Shown here piece after piece: positions 8,011 to 15,832 of a stretch of DNA of 22,321 bases (position 1 is the stretch's first letter; every line of letters begins with the position of its first letter). Source of the DNA: a virus; the IMG/VR virus record IMGVR_UViG_3300044684_000031, positions 1 to 22,321 of that record, one strand, 5' to 3'. Both the position numbers and the translations under genes were made by a program. The notes under the pieces are model-generated. The model was not told the origin of the DNA. It searched no databases and worked only from the letters and a program-made list of their open reading frames with translations.

Positions 8011-8556
8011 TTATGCTCCGGGAGGATATGCCGCATTGACGCTGACGATCTGGACCTTGGCCTGGCCGGCGAAATCCTGCGGCGTTTGCGTGATTGGATT
8101 GTACTGAATAGCGGCGTCGATTATCCAACGCTGCTCGAATTGGTTTTCGCCATTAATAAACGGCATTTTCCTCGGTTCTTCGCAATAAAGAGGCTGAATA
8201 TCCGCATTTACGGTCGCGAACTGAACGCATGCGTATTCGTCACGAAAGAGTGTCGCGATGATCGCCGAGTTGTCGCCCGAGTTCGGCCCGTGCACGTCGA
8301 TCTGCACGCGCATCTCCATCGCGGCAAGCGAATTGCGCGTGCCCGGATTCGTGCCGGGATCGGTATAGGTATCCACGTTCGTCGCTAGCCGCGGCAGTGC
8401 GATTTGGTTCATCGTGACGAAGTCGGGACCGACGGGCTCGCCGACGCCATTGTCCTGCGCCTTCACCACCTCCACGCCCGCCGGCAGGATGCCGAGCAGG
8501 AACGTGCGCAGCGCCGTGAAGACTTCAGCCTCGGTGATAGAGATCGTGACGGGCAT
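8011..8556 (-). CDS. Neck/tail terminator protein
   Basis: 181 residues immediately upstream of the sheath. It begins VTISITEAEVFTALRTFLLG and has DFVTMNQIALPRLATNVDTY (about 45-64), a middle DVHGPNSGDNSAIIATLFRD and a C-terminal beta region. This arrangement (N-terminal helix, 'VxxG', central 'D-V-x-G' strand, helix, strands) is that of the phage neck terminator (gp12-like) family, which caps the tail tube and receives the head connector. Start ATG 8556 is 3 bases after the previous stop. Its C-terminal coding part (about 8090-8220) is AT-richer than its surroundings: two 60-base rows counted by hand gave 43% and 48% GC. Family recognition is moderate. Confidence 0.7.
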   Translation of the reverse strand: MPVTISITEAEVFTALRTFLLGILPAGVEVVKAQDNGVGEPVGPDFVTMNQIALPRLATNVDTYTDPGTNPGTRNSLAAMEMRVQIDVHGPNSGDNSAIIATLFRDEYACVQFATVNADIQPLYCEEPRKMPFINGENQFEQRWIIDAAIQYNPITQTPQDFAGQAKVQIVSVNAAYPPGA

Positions 8557-8559
8557 GCG

Positions 8560-8955
8560 TCAGCTCATCTGCAGTTGGATGGCGAGCGAGCACCAGTCCG
8601 GCCATGTCTCGAGCACCTGCACGACGAGCCACTTGGTGCCGCGCAGGTTGATCGGTACCGGCGCGGCCATGCCGAACTGGATCTTGTCGCCGCCCTGGTT
8701 GCCGGGCCGGTAGACACTGCGCCAGTCGCCGTTGAGAAAGACCTTGCGCAGCACGCCTGTGATGTTTAAGCCGTCGAGGTGCTGGATCTCGCGAGCGGAG
8801 AGCGCCTGCACTTGCACAAGCTGCGTCGAACTCGTGTAGGCGGGCGTGCGCGAGCCGTCGGCGCTCGTCGCGTAGCCGTTGCTCTGCATGAGCGTGGCGG
8901 GCGTATCCGGGTTGACGGTCGTGATGACGCCGCGGACTAGGCCATGCAGGTTCAT
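8560..8955 (-). CDS. Conserved neck-region phage protein, function unknown
   Basis: 131 residues between the gp10-like and terminator genes, overlapping the former by ATGA. It reads as a small beta-rich protein: an N-terminal strand (GLVRGVITTVNPDTPATLMQ), a block ALSAREIQHLDGLNITGVLR (51-70), then a long beta region naming W-rich strands (NGDWRSVYRPGNQGGDKIQF) and a C-terminal LVVQVLETWPDW. The same style is common in the head-tail joining area of DUF3383-sheath phages, but I cannot name a function. A head-tail adaptor or minor tail component is the most likely role from position alone. Confidence 0.7.
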   Translation of the reverse strand: MNLHGLVRGVITTVNPDTPATLMQSNGYATSADGSRTPAYTSSTQLVQVQALSAREIQHLDGLNITGVLRKVFLNGDWRSVYRPGNQGGDKIQFGMAAPVPINLRGTKWLVVQVLETWPDWCSLAIQLQMS

Positions 8956-9530
8956 TCGGGCACCTCGCCGTCGACGACGTCGTAGGCGATCGAGTGCATC
9001 AGATTCTTTGTATCGCGCAGCGGTTGATCGTGGCCCTTCTTTCGGATGGTTGACGCAGCGTTCGGCGGGTCGTTGAACGTAGCGATCGTCTGCTTGATAT
9101 CGGTCATCGCAGCCTCGCCGGCGAGCTTGAGCGCCGCCTCGAAGTCGCCTCCATTGCGCTGCAGCGTCACGCCGACGATCTTTGCCCAGCGGGCTGCCTT
9201 GTTCTGCGCCGTCGTGCGCATGAACGGGCGCGCCGGAATATTGATCTCGTGGGCCTTCGTAGTCTTGTGTTCGCCGGAGAAGTCGTTGCCGACGAAGCGC
9301 GTGCCGACATATCGGCCGTTCACGACCGCATCGTCGATGTATTTGGTGCCACCGGGATGCTGGATCGTCGCGCCGTACTCGTTCCAGAAGCCGACGAGCG
9401 CCGTCGGCGTGCCATCTGGGTAGGTCGAGCCTTCGAGGATGCCGGCGCGCATGGTCTTCGTCGCGCCGTCTAGATAGCGGGCGAGCGCCGCGTCGAGCTT
9501 GCCGCCGCCGGCGACCTTAACGGTAGACAT
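8952..9530 (-). CDS. Head-tail joining/tail completion protein (HK97 gp10-like)
   Basis: 192 residues. FWNEYG at 48-53 followed by IPARPFM at 98-104 is the hallmark pairing of gp10-like/virion morphogenesis proteins ('E-[FY]-G ... P-x-R-P-F-M'), which act at the tail-proximal end of the neck. Between them is an insertion of about 45 residues (IQHPGGTKYIDDAVVNGRYV and onward), a known variant in which the loop carries a 'HPGGT' turn. The C-terminal third is helical and ends with LRDTKNLMHSIAYDV, also family-typical. The gene overlaps the DUF4054 gene by 14 bases and the next gene by four, so translation is coupled. Length 192 is normal for this variant. Confidence 0.75.
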   Translation of the reverse strand: MSTVKVAGGGKLDAALARYLDGATKTMRAGILEGSTYPDGTPTALVGFWNEYGATIQHPGGTKYIDDAVVNGRYVGTRFVGNDFSGEHKTTKAHEINIPARPFMRTTAQNKAARWAKIVGVTLQRNGGDFEAALKLAGEAAMTDIKQTIATFNDPPNAASTIRKKGHDQPLRDTKNLMHSIAYDVVDGEVPE

Positions 9531-9942
9531 GGCACACCGGCGCCGCGAAGTAGCGGAAGGACCGGTACGGCAGCGCCATCTGCCAGAACATGAGCCCGTA
9601 TTGGCTCTGCGCCCAGAACTGCGCGTTCTTGGCCTGGATGGGCGCCATCGATGCAGTCACGCCGCCTTCAGTCGCGCTCATGAGCTGGCCGACGGCCGCC
9701 GCATTGGATCCGTCACCGGAGGCGATGCGATCGAGCAAGAAGGCGATATGCGCAGTGATGAGGTAAAGGAGCTGCGCGCGAACCGTCAGATCCTGCACGA
9801 CAGAGCAAGCCGAGTTGTCGAGATAGCACTGCGCCATCGCGAAATAGCCATTGAGCGTCGCGTCCGAATCACCCGTGAATGCGGGGTACTGCAACCGAAA
9901 GGCTGCAGGATCGAACGCGACGACACCGGCCGGCGTGCTCAT
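9517..9942 (-). CDS. Head-tail connector/adaptor protein (DUF4054-like)
   Basis: 141 residues, mostly helical. FDPAAFRLQYPAFTGDSDAT (10-29) followed by a helix AQCYLDNSACSV and then LLYLITAHIAFLLDRIASGD is the DUF4054 pattern, related to gp6-like connectors that dock on the portal. The C-terminal YGLMFWQMALPYRSFRYFAA is the expected C-terminal tail of the family. Start ATG 9942 shares one base with the stop of the preceding gene (TAATG). It lies at the head-to-neck switch of the operon. Assignment is from recognised motif order; no search was run. Confidence 0.8.
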   Translation of the reverse strand: MSTPAGVVAFDPAAFRLQYPAFTGDSDATLNGYFAMAQCYLDNSACSVVQDLTVRAQLLYLITAHIAFLLDRIASGDGSNAAAVGQLMSATEGGVTASMAPIQAKNAQFWAQSQYGLMFWQMALPYRSFRYFAAPVCHVYR

Positions 9943-10388
9943 TAGCTAGCGTCTGCGGCGCCCTTCGCGCCCGTGCCGTCGTTCGACTTGTCTTCGGGGT
10001 GTTTCGTCGGATCGTAGCCTTCGAAACCCGTCTTCTCGCGCTCTTTCTCGCGCGCCTCGGCTTCGCCCGACTTCTCGTCCTTGGCAGTAAAGATGAAGCC
10101 GTTGGCGTGCGCAGCCGAGTTGCCGTGCTTCGCGACGATCCAAGCCCAATCTTCGGCATCGACCGGCGTGACGCCGTGCCCCATGACTGCGTGCCGCCCG
10201 GGCATGTCCGTCACCTGCAGGTCGGACCGCTCGTCGCCGTACATGCCGATCAGACGTACCGTGCGGCCGTCGGGCATGTTGTAGCGGATACCGTGCGGCA
10301 GCTTGCAGTAGACCTTGACGGGCTTGGCCGGCGCCGCTTGCTTGGCGCCTTCCTTCGCTTGATCCTTCGTATCGTTCGTTTCGGCCAT
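9942..10388 (-). CDS. Small head-region protein, function unknown
   Basis: 148 residues directly after the major capsid gene. The N-terminal 22 residues are charged and Ala/Lys-rich; the middle (about 25-85) is a small beta domain beginning KVYCKLPHGIRYNMPDGRTV, and the last 45 residues are a Lys/Glu/Asp-rich, probably disordered tail. Proteins with a similar 'K-LP-x-G' strand occur downstream of capsid genes in Mu-like and other phages, without firm function. Start ATG 10388 lies one base from the capsid stop, with GGAG six bases upstream. A head-completion or minor capsid role is possible but not shown. Confidence 0.7.
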   Translation of the reverse strand: MAETNDTKDQAKEGAKQAAPAKPVKVYCKLPHGIRYNMPDGRTVRLIGMYGDERSDLQVTDMPGRHAVMGHGVTPVDAEDWAWIVAKHGNSAAHANGFIFTAKDEKSGEAEAREKEREKTGFEGYDPTKHPEDKSNDGTGAKGAADAS

Positions 10389-10389
10389 G

Positions 10390-11406
10390 TCAGACTCCGA
10401 GCATCTGCTCGATGAAGTTCGGGTAGTAGATCACCGCGCCCCACGCATGCCCCGACTTCTTCTCGGCATAGTAGGACGAGTGCCGCACGACACCGTGCGC
10501 ACGCATGCGCTCGGCGTATGCCAGCTCGCCGGTGGGCTGACCTTCGACGTCCTGCGCAATCATCTGCACAAGGTTGCCGCTGCCGGTAGCGAACTCGGGG
10601 ATCGTCTCGATCGTCATGTTCGGATAGGCGAGCTTCAAGCGGTCGATGAGCACCTGGCCGTAAGTGTTTTGCTTCGTCAGGTTCTGCTCGGAGACGTTCG
10701 GGATGCCGACCTTCACACGTGACTTCGTGTTGACGAGGCCGTTGGCCGACGCGATGAGGTTCTTCCAGAGCAGCACGAAGTCGGCGTAGATCTCGTCGCT
10801 GTTCTTGCCGTCCCAGGTCGTCGCGCCCGTCGTCGCGCCCGTCGTCGGGGCAACCGGCGCCGTGAGCGCCGGATCGTTCATCGCGCCATAGTTCTGCAGG
10901 CCAGAAACTCCGAACAGGAAGATGCTGTTTTCCTTCTTGCGCAGGATGAGCGCCGAGGCGATTTGCTGGCGCTGCGCATAGTTCAAGCGCGCCTTCGCGG
11001 CGACGTCCATCTGCTTGTCGCCCCACTGCGTGTTCGTCTGGAACCCGTAGTTTTGGCGTTGCGGGAACTGCGCGTTGTGGCCCGACTGGCCGTTCTCGCT
11101 GAAGTCGCCGTAGGTGGCCGTTTCACCGGTTGATTCCACGACCATGAACGTCGTCGTGTTCGTCGCCCAATCGCCCTTTTGCACGGCGCCATAGAGCAAC
11201 TCGGCGTTCATCGGGGCCACGAGCACATCGATCACGCGCGGATCGAAGTAGTTCGTGAGCATGGCCGGGATGCCGTTGTTCGGCGTCGTGACGAGCGGCC
11301 CGGCCGCATCCATCGCCGCGACGAGCTTCGTGCGCGTGGGCGCGTCGAGCAGCTCGGCGCCAGGCGGCAAATAGATGCCGTAGTCCCTCAATTGGTCGAG
11401 CTTCAT
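10390..11406 (-). CDS. Major capsid protein (DUF2184-like)
   Basis: 338 residues. The order fits DUF2184 capsid proteins: N-terminal arm with YFDPRVIDVLVAPMNAELLY (53-72), a strand block TTTFMVVESTGETATYGDFS, a long spine helix (QMDVAAKARLNYAQRQQIAS, 132-151), FLFGVSGLQNYGAMNDP, and a C-terminal end RHSSYYAEKKSGHAWGAVIY. It would form the icosahedral shell with an HK97-type fold. A Thr/Gly/Ala repeat at residues 188-197 (TTGATTGATT) is encoded by a 12-base tandem repeat. Start ATG 11406 overlaps the previous stop by ATGA, so it is coupled to the decoration-type gene. The size is usual for the family. Confidence 0.85.
   Translation of the reverse strand: MKLDQLRDYGIYLPPGAELLDAPTRTKLVAAMDAAGPLVTTPNNGIPAMLTNYFDPRVIDVLVAPMNAELLYGAVQKGDWATNTTTFMVVESTGETATYGDFSENGQSGHNAQFPQRQNYGFQTNTQWGDKQMDVAAKARLNYAQRQQIASALILRKKENSIFLFGVSGLQNYGAMNDPALTAPVAPTTGATTGATTWDGKNSDEIYADFVLLWKNLIASANGLVNTKSRVKVGIPNVSEQNLTKQNTYGQVLIDRLKLAYPNMTIETIPEFATGSGNLVQMIAQDVEGQPTGELAYAERMRAHGVVRHSSYYAEKKSGHAWGAVIYYPNFIEQMLGV
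10817..10847 (-). repeat. 12-base tandem repeat inside the capsid gene
   Basis: The plus strand shows GTCGTCGCGCCC twice in direct succession and seven bases of a third copy. It is in frame and encodes the TTGATTGATT segment of the capsid protein (residues 188-197), probably a surface loop. Confidence 0.85.
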
Positions 11407-12101
11407 GCGAGGTTACTCCAGGACGAAATTTTGATAACCGAGCCGGCCGCGCCGCCGCGCTCGACCTTGAACGGGGTTTCCACGTTCAAGGTGGCCGTGA
11501 CAGTGACGCCGGTTCCGCTCGCGCTCGCGTTCGCGCTGAGCGTATAAGTTCCCGCCCCGCCGGTGCCTGTGCCGAGCGCGCTGATATACGTGCCCGCCGG
11601 GATGCCCGTGCCGCTCACCGGCTGACCGACTTGGATGTTGGCGCCACTGTTGGCCGTCACCGTGAGCACGTTGCTGCCCGAGGTCGTGTTGGCCGTGATG
11701 CCGGCGTTCGTGCTTGCCGAATTCGTCGCGGCAAACGAGAGCGTGCCGTCGCCATAGTTGGCGTAGACCTTCTGGCCGATCGTCGCGGCGTTGGCGGCCG
11801 ACGAGGCGAACCATTCGCCTTGCTGCGCGACCTGCACCGGAAAGCCCGACGGCACCTGCATGCTGGCTTCCTGCAGGTAGTTCGGCAGGATGCCGTTCTG
11901 ATCGCGTACAGCGAAGCCCAGCGGCTTGCCGGTGCCGGAGTTCGTGACCTGATTGTCGGTATCGGTGCCCGGCCATACGAAAGCGGCGACCGTCACGGTG
12001 CCCTGCGCGTTGCGCGAGATCACCGAAATCGGGTTCATCGAGGAGCGGCTACCGGGGACGCCGACCTCGGGCTGGAGTCGTACTGCGTTGGGGAATCCCA
12101 T
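11403..12101 (-). CDS. Head decoration/structural cement-type protein
   Basis: 232 residues, just before the capsid gene. The N-terminal 130 residues (MGFPNAVRLQPEVGVPGSRS, VTVAAFVWPGTDTDNQVTNS, GKPLGFAVRDQNGILPNYLQ) look like a P22-gp10/cement-type head protein: alternating strands with a 'P-L-G-F-x-V-R' strand. Residues about 133-205 are a Gly/Thr/Ser beta domain (QPVSGTGIPAGTYISALGT, then GGAGTYTLS) nearly the same as the block inside the sheath. The C-terminus resumes the core fold (ETPFKVERGGAAGSVIKISS). Start ATG 12101 has TAAGGA nine bases upstream, whose TAA is the protease stop. Cement role is inferred from position and style; it may also carry the receptor-like domain on the capsid surface. 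Confidence 0.65.
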   Translation of the reverse strand: MGFPNAVRLQPEVGVPGSRSSMNPISVISRNAQGTVTVAAFVWPGTDTDNQVTNSGTGKPLGFAVRDQNGILPNYLQEASMQVPSGFPVQVAQQGEWFASSAANAATIGQKVYANYGDGTLSFAATNSASTNAGITANTTSGSNVLTVTANSGANIQVGQPVSGTGIPAGTYISALGTGTGGAGTYTLSANASASGTGVTVTATLNVETPFKVERGGAAGSVIKISSWSNLA

Positions 12102-12113
12102 GATCGACTGTCC

Positions 12114-13361
12114 TTACGCGTGATTGATCTTGGCGAGGTGCGGGAACTGCTTATGCAACTCGTCGACTGCCGCGGCGTCGGCCGCCGAGACCGGCGCCGG
12201 ATTCGCGCTTTTCGTGAGCAGCACGTCGACGATGCCCGCATAGGCCGCCTTGTCGTGCTTCTCCGGCTCCATGCCGCCGACCTTGAGCGCGTGCGCAAAG
12301 ATTGCCTCGGCCGAGTCGAACGCCATCGCGTCGATGCGGCCGGTGATCGGCTCGACCTTCTGCGCGGCGCGGAATCGCCCTTCGATCGACTGGCGCGCGG
12401 CCGTCGCGGCGGCGTCGGCCGCCGTCTTGATCTTCTCGTCCATCGCGCCGGCGTTCTTCGCTTCCTCGGCCTTCTTCGCCTCGTCGGCGCGTTTGGCCGC
12501 TTCATCCTTCGCCGCCTTCTCTTCCGGCGATTCGTCGTTCGCGCCGCCACCGCCCTCCATGCGAGCGAGCAGCTTCTTGAGCAACTCGGTGATCTCGCCG
12601 TTCTCGGCATCCTTGGCGGCTTGCTGCTGCGCCTCGCCAAGCTGGTTCATCTCGTCGAGCGCTTCTTGCATGGCGGCTTGGGCCGACTCGGTGTCGAGCC
12701 CCTCGTCCATCGCCACCTTGAGCTTGGGCATCCGCGCCTTGAGCGCTGCCAATTGCTTCGGGTTCAATTTCACGGTGCGTACCTGTTGGGGTGGAGAGAG
12801 TTGGGAGTCGGCGACCAGGACATCGGGCCCGGCGCGGCCCTCTACGACGAGCGCGACGTGATTGCCTTCAATCTGCGTCATGCGTATGTCGTATGGCGAG
12901 CCATTATATGAGCCGTTTTCCAAAATCGGAATGTAACGGTAGGAACTCGACAATTCGCGCTGTTCGCCGGAATCAATCTTCTCGATGTACTCGGCATCCC
13001 AAAAGCCTAAGCTATTGTCCAGATACTCACCGTCGAATATCGGATTCGAACCAATTGCGCCGATAATCTTCTCTTTTTGCGGGTTTTCGGCAGTATGGTG
13101 AGAGTGCACCAAGAGGATAGGCAGGTTCTTGAACGTGTGCGCACCTTTGGATAGCTCCTCGGGCGGCCGGAAGACGTTGTAGACACGATCAGGGTCGAGC
13201 CCAAGCTCTTCCCAATTGACGATTTCTCGCCCCCAATAGGGATTGACGCCAGCCTTCGAGATATGACTCCGCTCGACAAACAGGCGACCGTCTTTATCTA
13301 AATTTCGAACCGTTTCTCGGTCAAAAGCGAGGATTACCTCTCGTTTATTCGGCTTCATCAT
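12114..13361 (-). CDS. Prohead protease (DUF2213-like) with fused scaffold-like C-terminus
   Basis: 415 residues. The first 200 match the DUF2213 pattern: LPILLVHSHHTAENPQKEKI (80-99) and GEQRELSSSYRYIPI (132-146) supply the His and Ser expected of this maturation-protease group. From about 225 to 330 the protein is Glu/Lys/Ala coiled coil with a Gly-rich hinge at 270-274, like a scaffold. The C-terminal end is helical. So protease and scaffold appear joined in one gene. The ATG pair at 13361/13358 overlaps the head gene by 14-17 bases, with AGG five or eight bases upstream; the longer reading to 13541 lies inside that gene and is rejected. The 5' half is AT-richer than its neighbours. Confidence 0.75.
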   Translation of the reverse strand: MMKPNKREVILAFDRETVRNLDKDGRLFVERSHISKAGVNPYWGREIVNWEELGLDPDRVYNVFRPPEELSKGAHTFKNLPILLVHSHHTAENPQKEKIIGAIGSNPIFDGEYLDNSLGFWDAEYIEKIDSGEQRELSSSYRYIPILENGSYNGSPYDIRMTQIEGNHVALVVEGRAGPDVLVADSQLSPPQQVRTVKLNPKQLAALKARMPKLKVAMDEGLDTESAQAAMQEALDEMNQLGEAQQQAAKDAENGEITELLKKLLARMEGGGGANDESPEEKAAKDEAAKRADEAKKAEEAKNAGAMDEKIKTAADAAATAARQSIEGRFRAAQKVEPITGRIDAMAFDSAEAIFAHALKVGGMEPEKHDKAAYAGIVDVLLTKSANPAPVSAADAAAVDELHKQFPHLAKINHA

Positions 13362-14160
13362 CAACGCCTGGAATGAGTGGAGCGGCGACGCATCCGCAAT
13401 TGATCTCTTCGCCCGGGAATACGTACTTGTCGCCGATTTTAAGACCCTTCGATAATTCGAAAACCTCGCCGTTGGCCCGGACGTGGTCAGCGCGTGGATG
13501 CTTGCCGCCGCCCGTGTGCAACCAGCGTGCTTTCGTGACACCCATCGAGAGTTGCCTGGCGCGCGCCATCTGCGCCGTCGCCTTGTTGTTCTGATCGTTG
13601 GCGATCAGCTTGGCGCGGCGCCGCGTGATTTGATAGCGCTGCTCTAGCTCATCGGTGAGGGTTTTCAGGTCCCGGCCCGCGGCAACGCTGCGCATGACGA
13701 GCCCCTCGACCTCGCTCGCGTAGTCGGCCGAGATTGACTTGATGAGCGAGACGTTTTCCTCGACCGTCGCCTGCATGACGGTGTTCGTCAGCAGCGTGTC
13801 CTTGACCGACACCGACATGCCGGTGAGCGCGACGGCCGCCTGCTTGGTGGCGTTCGTCGCGTGCTGATCGACCTTGGAGATGAAAAGGCGCGCGAGCGGT
13901 GGCGCCTTCTCGTCGAACATCTTGCGCCACTGCTTGGCGCGGCGCCGCAGTTGATCGGCGAGATCTCGCGCCGGGCTATGGTCGGACGCGATGACGATGT
14001 CGTCCTCGCGATCGCGGTAGGTGGCCGTGAGCCAGTAGACGAACGAGCGGTGCATCTCATCGATGAGCCGCTCGAGCCTGCGCTGGTATTCGATGCGAAG
14101 CGCGGCGCTCGGGCGCGCCGGCCGCATCTCGCCGCGCGCTTTAGGTGCGCGCGCCGGCAT
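13345..14160 (-). CDS. Minor head protein (Mu gpF/SPP1 gp7-like)
   Basis: 271 residues. The C-terminal 223-258 has the family signature: R-A-D-H-V-R-A-N-G, a spacer, then FPGEEINCGCVAAPL, the 'P-G-x-x-x-x-C-x-C-x' end seen in Mu F and SPP1 gp7. Before it are helices with RYQITRRRAKLIANDQNNKA (175-194). These proteins enter the head with the portal and assist capsid assembly or DNA ejection. Start ATG 14160 shares its last base with the portal stop (TAATG). Cys255 and Cys257 could bind metal. The length is in the usual range. Confidence 0.85.
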   Translation of the reverse strand: MPARAPKARGEMRPARPSAALRIEYQRRLERLIDEMHRSFVYWLTATYRDREDDIVIASDHSPARDLADQLRRRAKQWRKMFDEKAPPLARLFISKVDQHATNATKQAAVALTGMSVSVKDTLLTNTVMQATVEENVSLIKSISADYASEVEGLVMRSVAAGRDLKTLTDELEQRYQITRRRAKLIANDQNNKATAQMARARQLSMGVTKARWLHTGGGKHPRADHVRANGEVFELSKGLKIGDKYVFPGEEINCGCVAAPLIPGVDDEAE

Positions 14161-15782
14161 TACACGTTCCCAGCGCTGTCGCGATCAGGCTTGCCGCCTG
14201 GGCCTTCGTCAAGCCCGGTGTCGAGCGGCTGCTCGGGCAGGTCATCGACATCGAGAGACTCGAAGCCGCTATCCTCATCCGCGGCGAGCTGCGCGCGCAC
14301 TTCCTCGGCAGACACGACGCCGCGATCGAGGTAGATCGCGTTCGTATCGGCGTTCGACTTGCGGTTCTGCGCCTTCTCGAGTTCGGACAGTTCATGCAGC
14401 GGCACATACGAGTGCGTCAGGTCCTCGTCGATGTGGCCGAACTCCGAGAGCTGAATGACCTTGATCGCGAAGTCGAGCGGATCGTCGAAGACGAGCGATT
14501 GCTGGCTGGCGACGTGATCGTACCAATTGGCCTCGTCATACTCGCCCGTCGAATTGAAACCCTTCGGCGAGATGCCGAGCAGCTTGACGGCGGGCGTGCG
14601 GCTGATCGCGGCGAGCAGCTCGAGGTTCTGCGAGACGATGTCGGATAGACCCGCTAGCGGCGTGTTGACCTGGACGAAATCTTCGCCTTCCTTGTCGAGC
14701 GCGAGCAGTCCCTCGTTTGAACCGAGCAGCGACCACATGAGTGCGCGGGCCTTGAGCGACGCGGCATCGTCGTAGCTGCCACCGTTGAGGATCTGGCTCA
14801 TGTCCGTCTTCAGGATCGACGTGGAAAAGCGCTTGATGAGCTTGGCGACCGAGATGCGGATCGTGTCGAAGCGATCAACATAGTCGAGCGCCATCTGTGC
14901 GAGTGGTATGCCGAAGAAGTTGTAAGCAGGCTTGAGCAGCAGCGGCGGCTCGTTTTGCGCGAAATGCAGCAGACGTGAGCCGTGCACCAGTCGCCCCTGC
15001 ACAAGCCACTTGTCCGGCTGGTAGTAGCCGCGCGCGAGTGGATTGTCGGCGTTGTACGGCGCGGGATAACAGTTGATTGGCTCAATGAGACGGAAGCCCT
15101 TGAACGAACCCTCGCGAATCTTGCCAGCGTCTAGCGTGAGCGGAGACTGTATCTCGCGCCGGCCGGCGTCGCTGTATGTATCGTCACCCATATCGATGAA
15201 GAGCTTGCAGCCGCCGAAGTAGCCGGTCGTCTTCATCGCCTTATTGAAATAGCGCTTCAGGTGAAACTTTTCGGTAGCCGCCTCGAGCGCCTTGACGCGC
15301 TTGGCGTCCGATTTCTCGCTGCCCTTGCCGGCGAACTTGATCCACTTGCGGGTCATCTCGTCGGCAAGCGTCTCGATCATCGCGCGGATGAGCGGGTGCT
15401 GCGAGACGAGCGAGAGCGCCGCATAACCGATGAAGTCGATGCCCTGCTGCTGGGCGAAGCCGCTATAGGTGCCGATCGTGCCCGCCAGGTTGTCGCATAC
15501 CGAGTCCATCGCGACAGCCGGCGCGCCCTGACCTTTGGGCGCCGTCCCGGGCATGACGATGGGAGGCGCAAACTTCGCCGCCCAATCGATCGCAGCTCCA
15601 TTCGCTTGCGATTGCTGCGTGAGCTGCTCGATGACGGCCGCGCTGATCTTGATGCCCTTACGTTCGGGCCCGGCGCTAGGCCATTGCGGCTCAACGCGGG
15701 AAATGGGTGCGGCGCTGGCGCGCGCCGCGGATCCTGCTACGAACGGCATGCCGCCGAGAGTCGATCGAATCTTGTTGAGCAT
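14160..15782 (-). CDS. Portal protein (DUF1073-like)
   Basis: 540 residues from ATG 15782 (a GTG at 15788 would add two; GGACGG lies seven bases before the ATG). Typical DUF1073 portal features in order: SLVSQHPLIRAMIETLADEM (about 124-143), a region of strands with SFKGFRLIEPINCYPAPYN (226-244), GSRLLHFAQNEPPLLLKPAY and FFGIPLAQMALDYVDRF (268-306), and near 403-414 the signature GISPKGFNSTGEYDE. The portal is the dodecameric ring through which DNA is packed and leaves the head. Some databases name this family after the anti-CBASS protein Acb1; here the context and length argue for plain portal. The last 40 residues are acidic and flexible. Confidence 0.9.
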   Translation of the reverse strand: MLNKIRSTLGGMPFVAGSAARASAAPISRVEPQWPSAGPERKGIKISAAVIEQLTQQSQANGAAIDWAAKFAPPIVMPGTAPKGQGAPAVAMDSVCDNLAGTIGTYSGFAQQQGIDFIGYAALSLVSQHPLIRAMIETLADEMTRKWIKFAGKGSEKSDAKRVKALEAATEKFHLKRYFNKAMKTTGYFGGCKLFIDMGDDTYSDAGRREIQSPLTLDAGKIREGSFKGFRLIEPINCYPAPYNADNPLARGYYQPDKWLVQGRLVHGSRLLHFAQNEPPLLLKPAYNFFGIPLAQMALDYVDRFDTIRISVAKLIKRFSTSILKTDMSQILNGGSYDDAASLKARALMWSLLGSNEGLLALDKEGEDFVQVNTPLAGLSDIVSQNLELLAAISRTPAVKLLGISPKGFNSTGEYDEANWYDHVASQQSLVFDDPLDFAIKVIQLSEFGHIDEDLTHSYVPLHELSELEKAQNRKSNADTNAIYLDRGVVSAEEVRAQLAADEDSGFESLDVDDLPEQPLDTGLDEGPGGKPDRDSAGNV

Positions 15783-15832
15783 GGGCACGCCGTCCGTTGT
15801 TTCGATTGCCTACTTACTGCTTTGGGTATCGC

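Noticed and set aside
11631-12911. 426-residue open frame on the plus strand
   Set aside because: It is antisense to the decoration-type and protease/scaffold genes and has the Arg-rich look of a shadow frame.
14160-15782. Portal as an anti-CBASS nuclease
   Set aside because: Databases sometimes name DUF1073 proteins Acb1-like, but gene place, length and the GISPKGFNSTGE signature are those of a portal; I see no support for a separate anti-defence activity.
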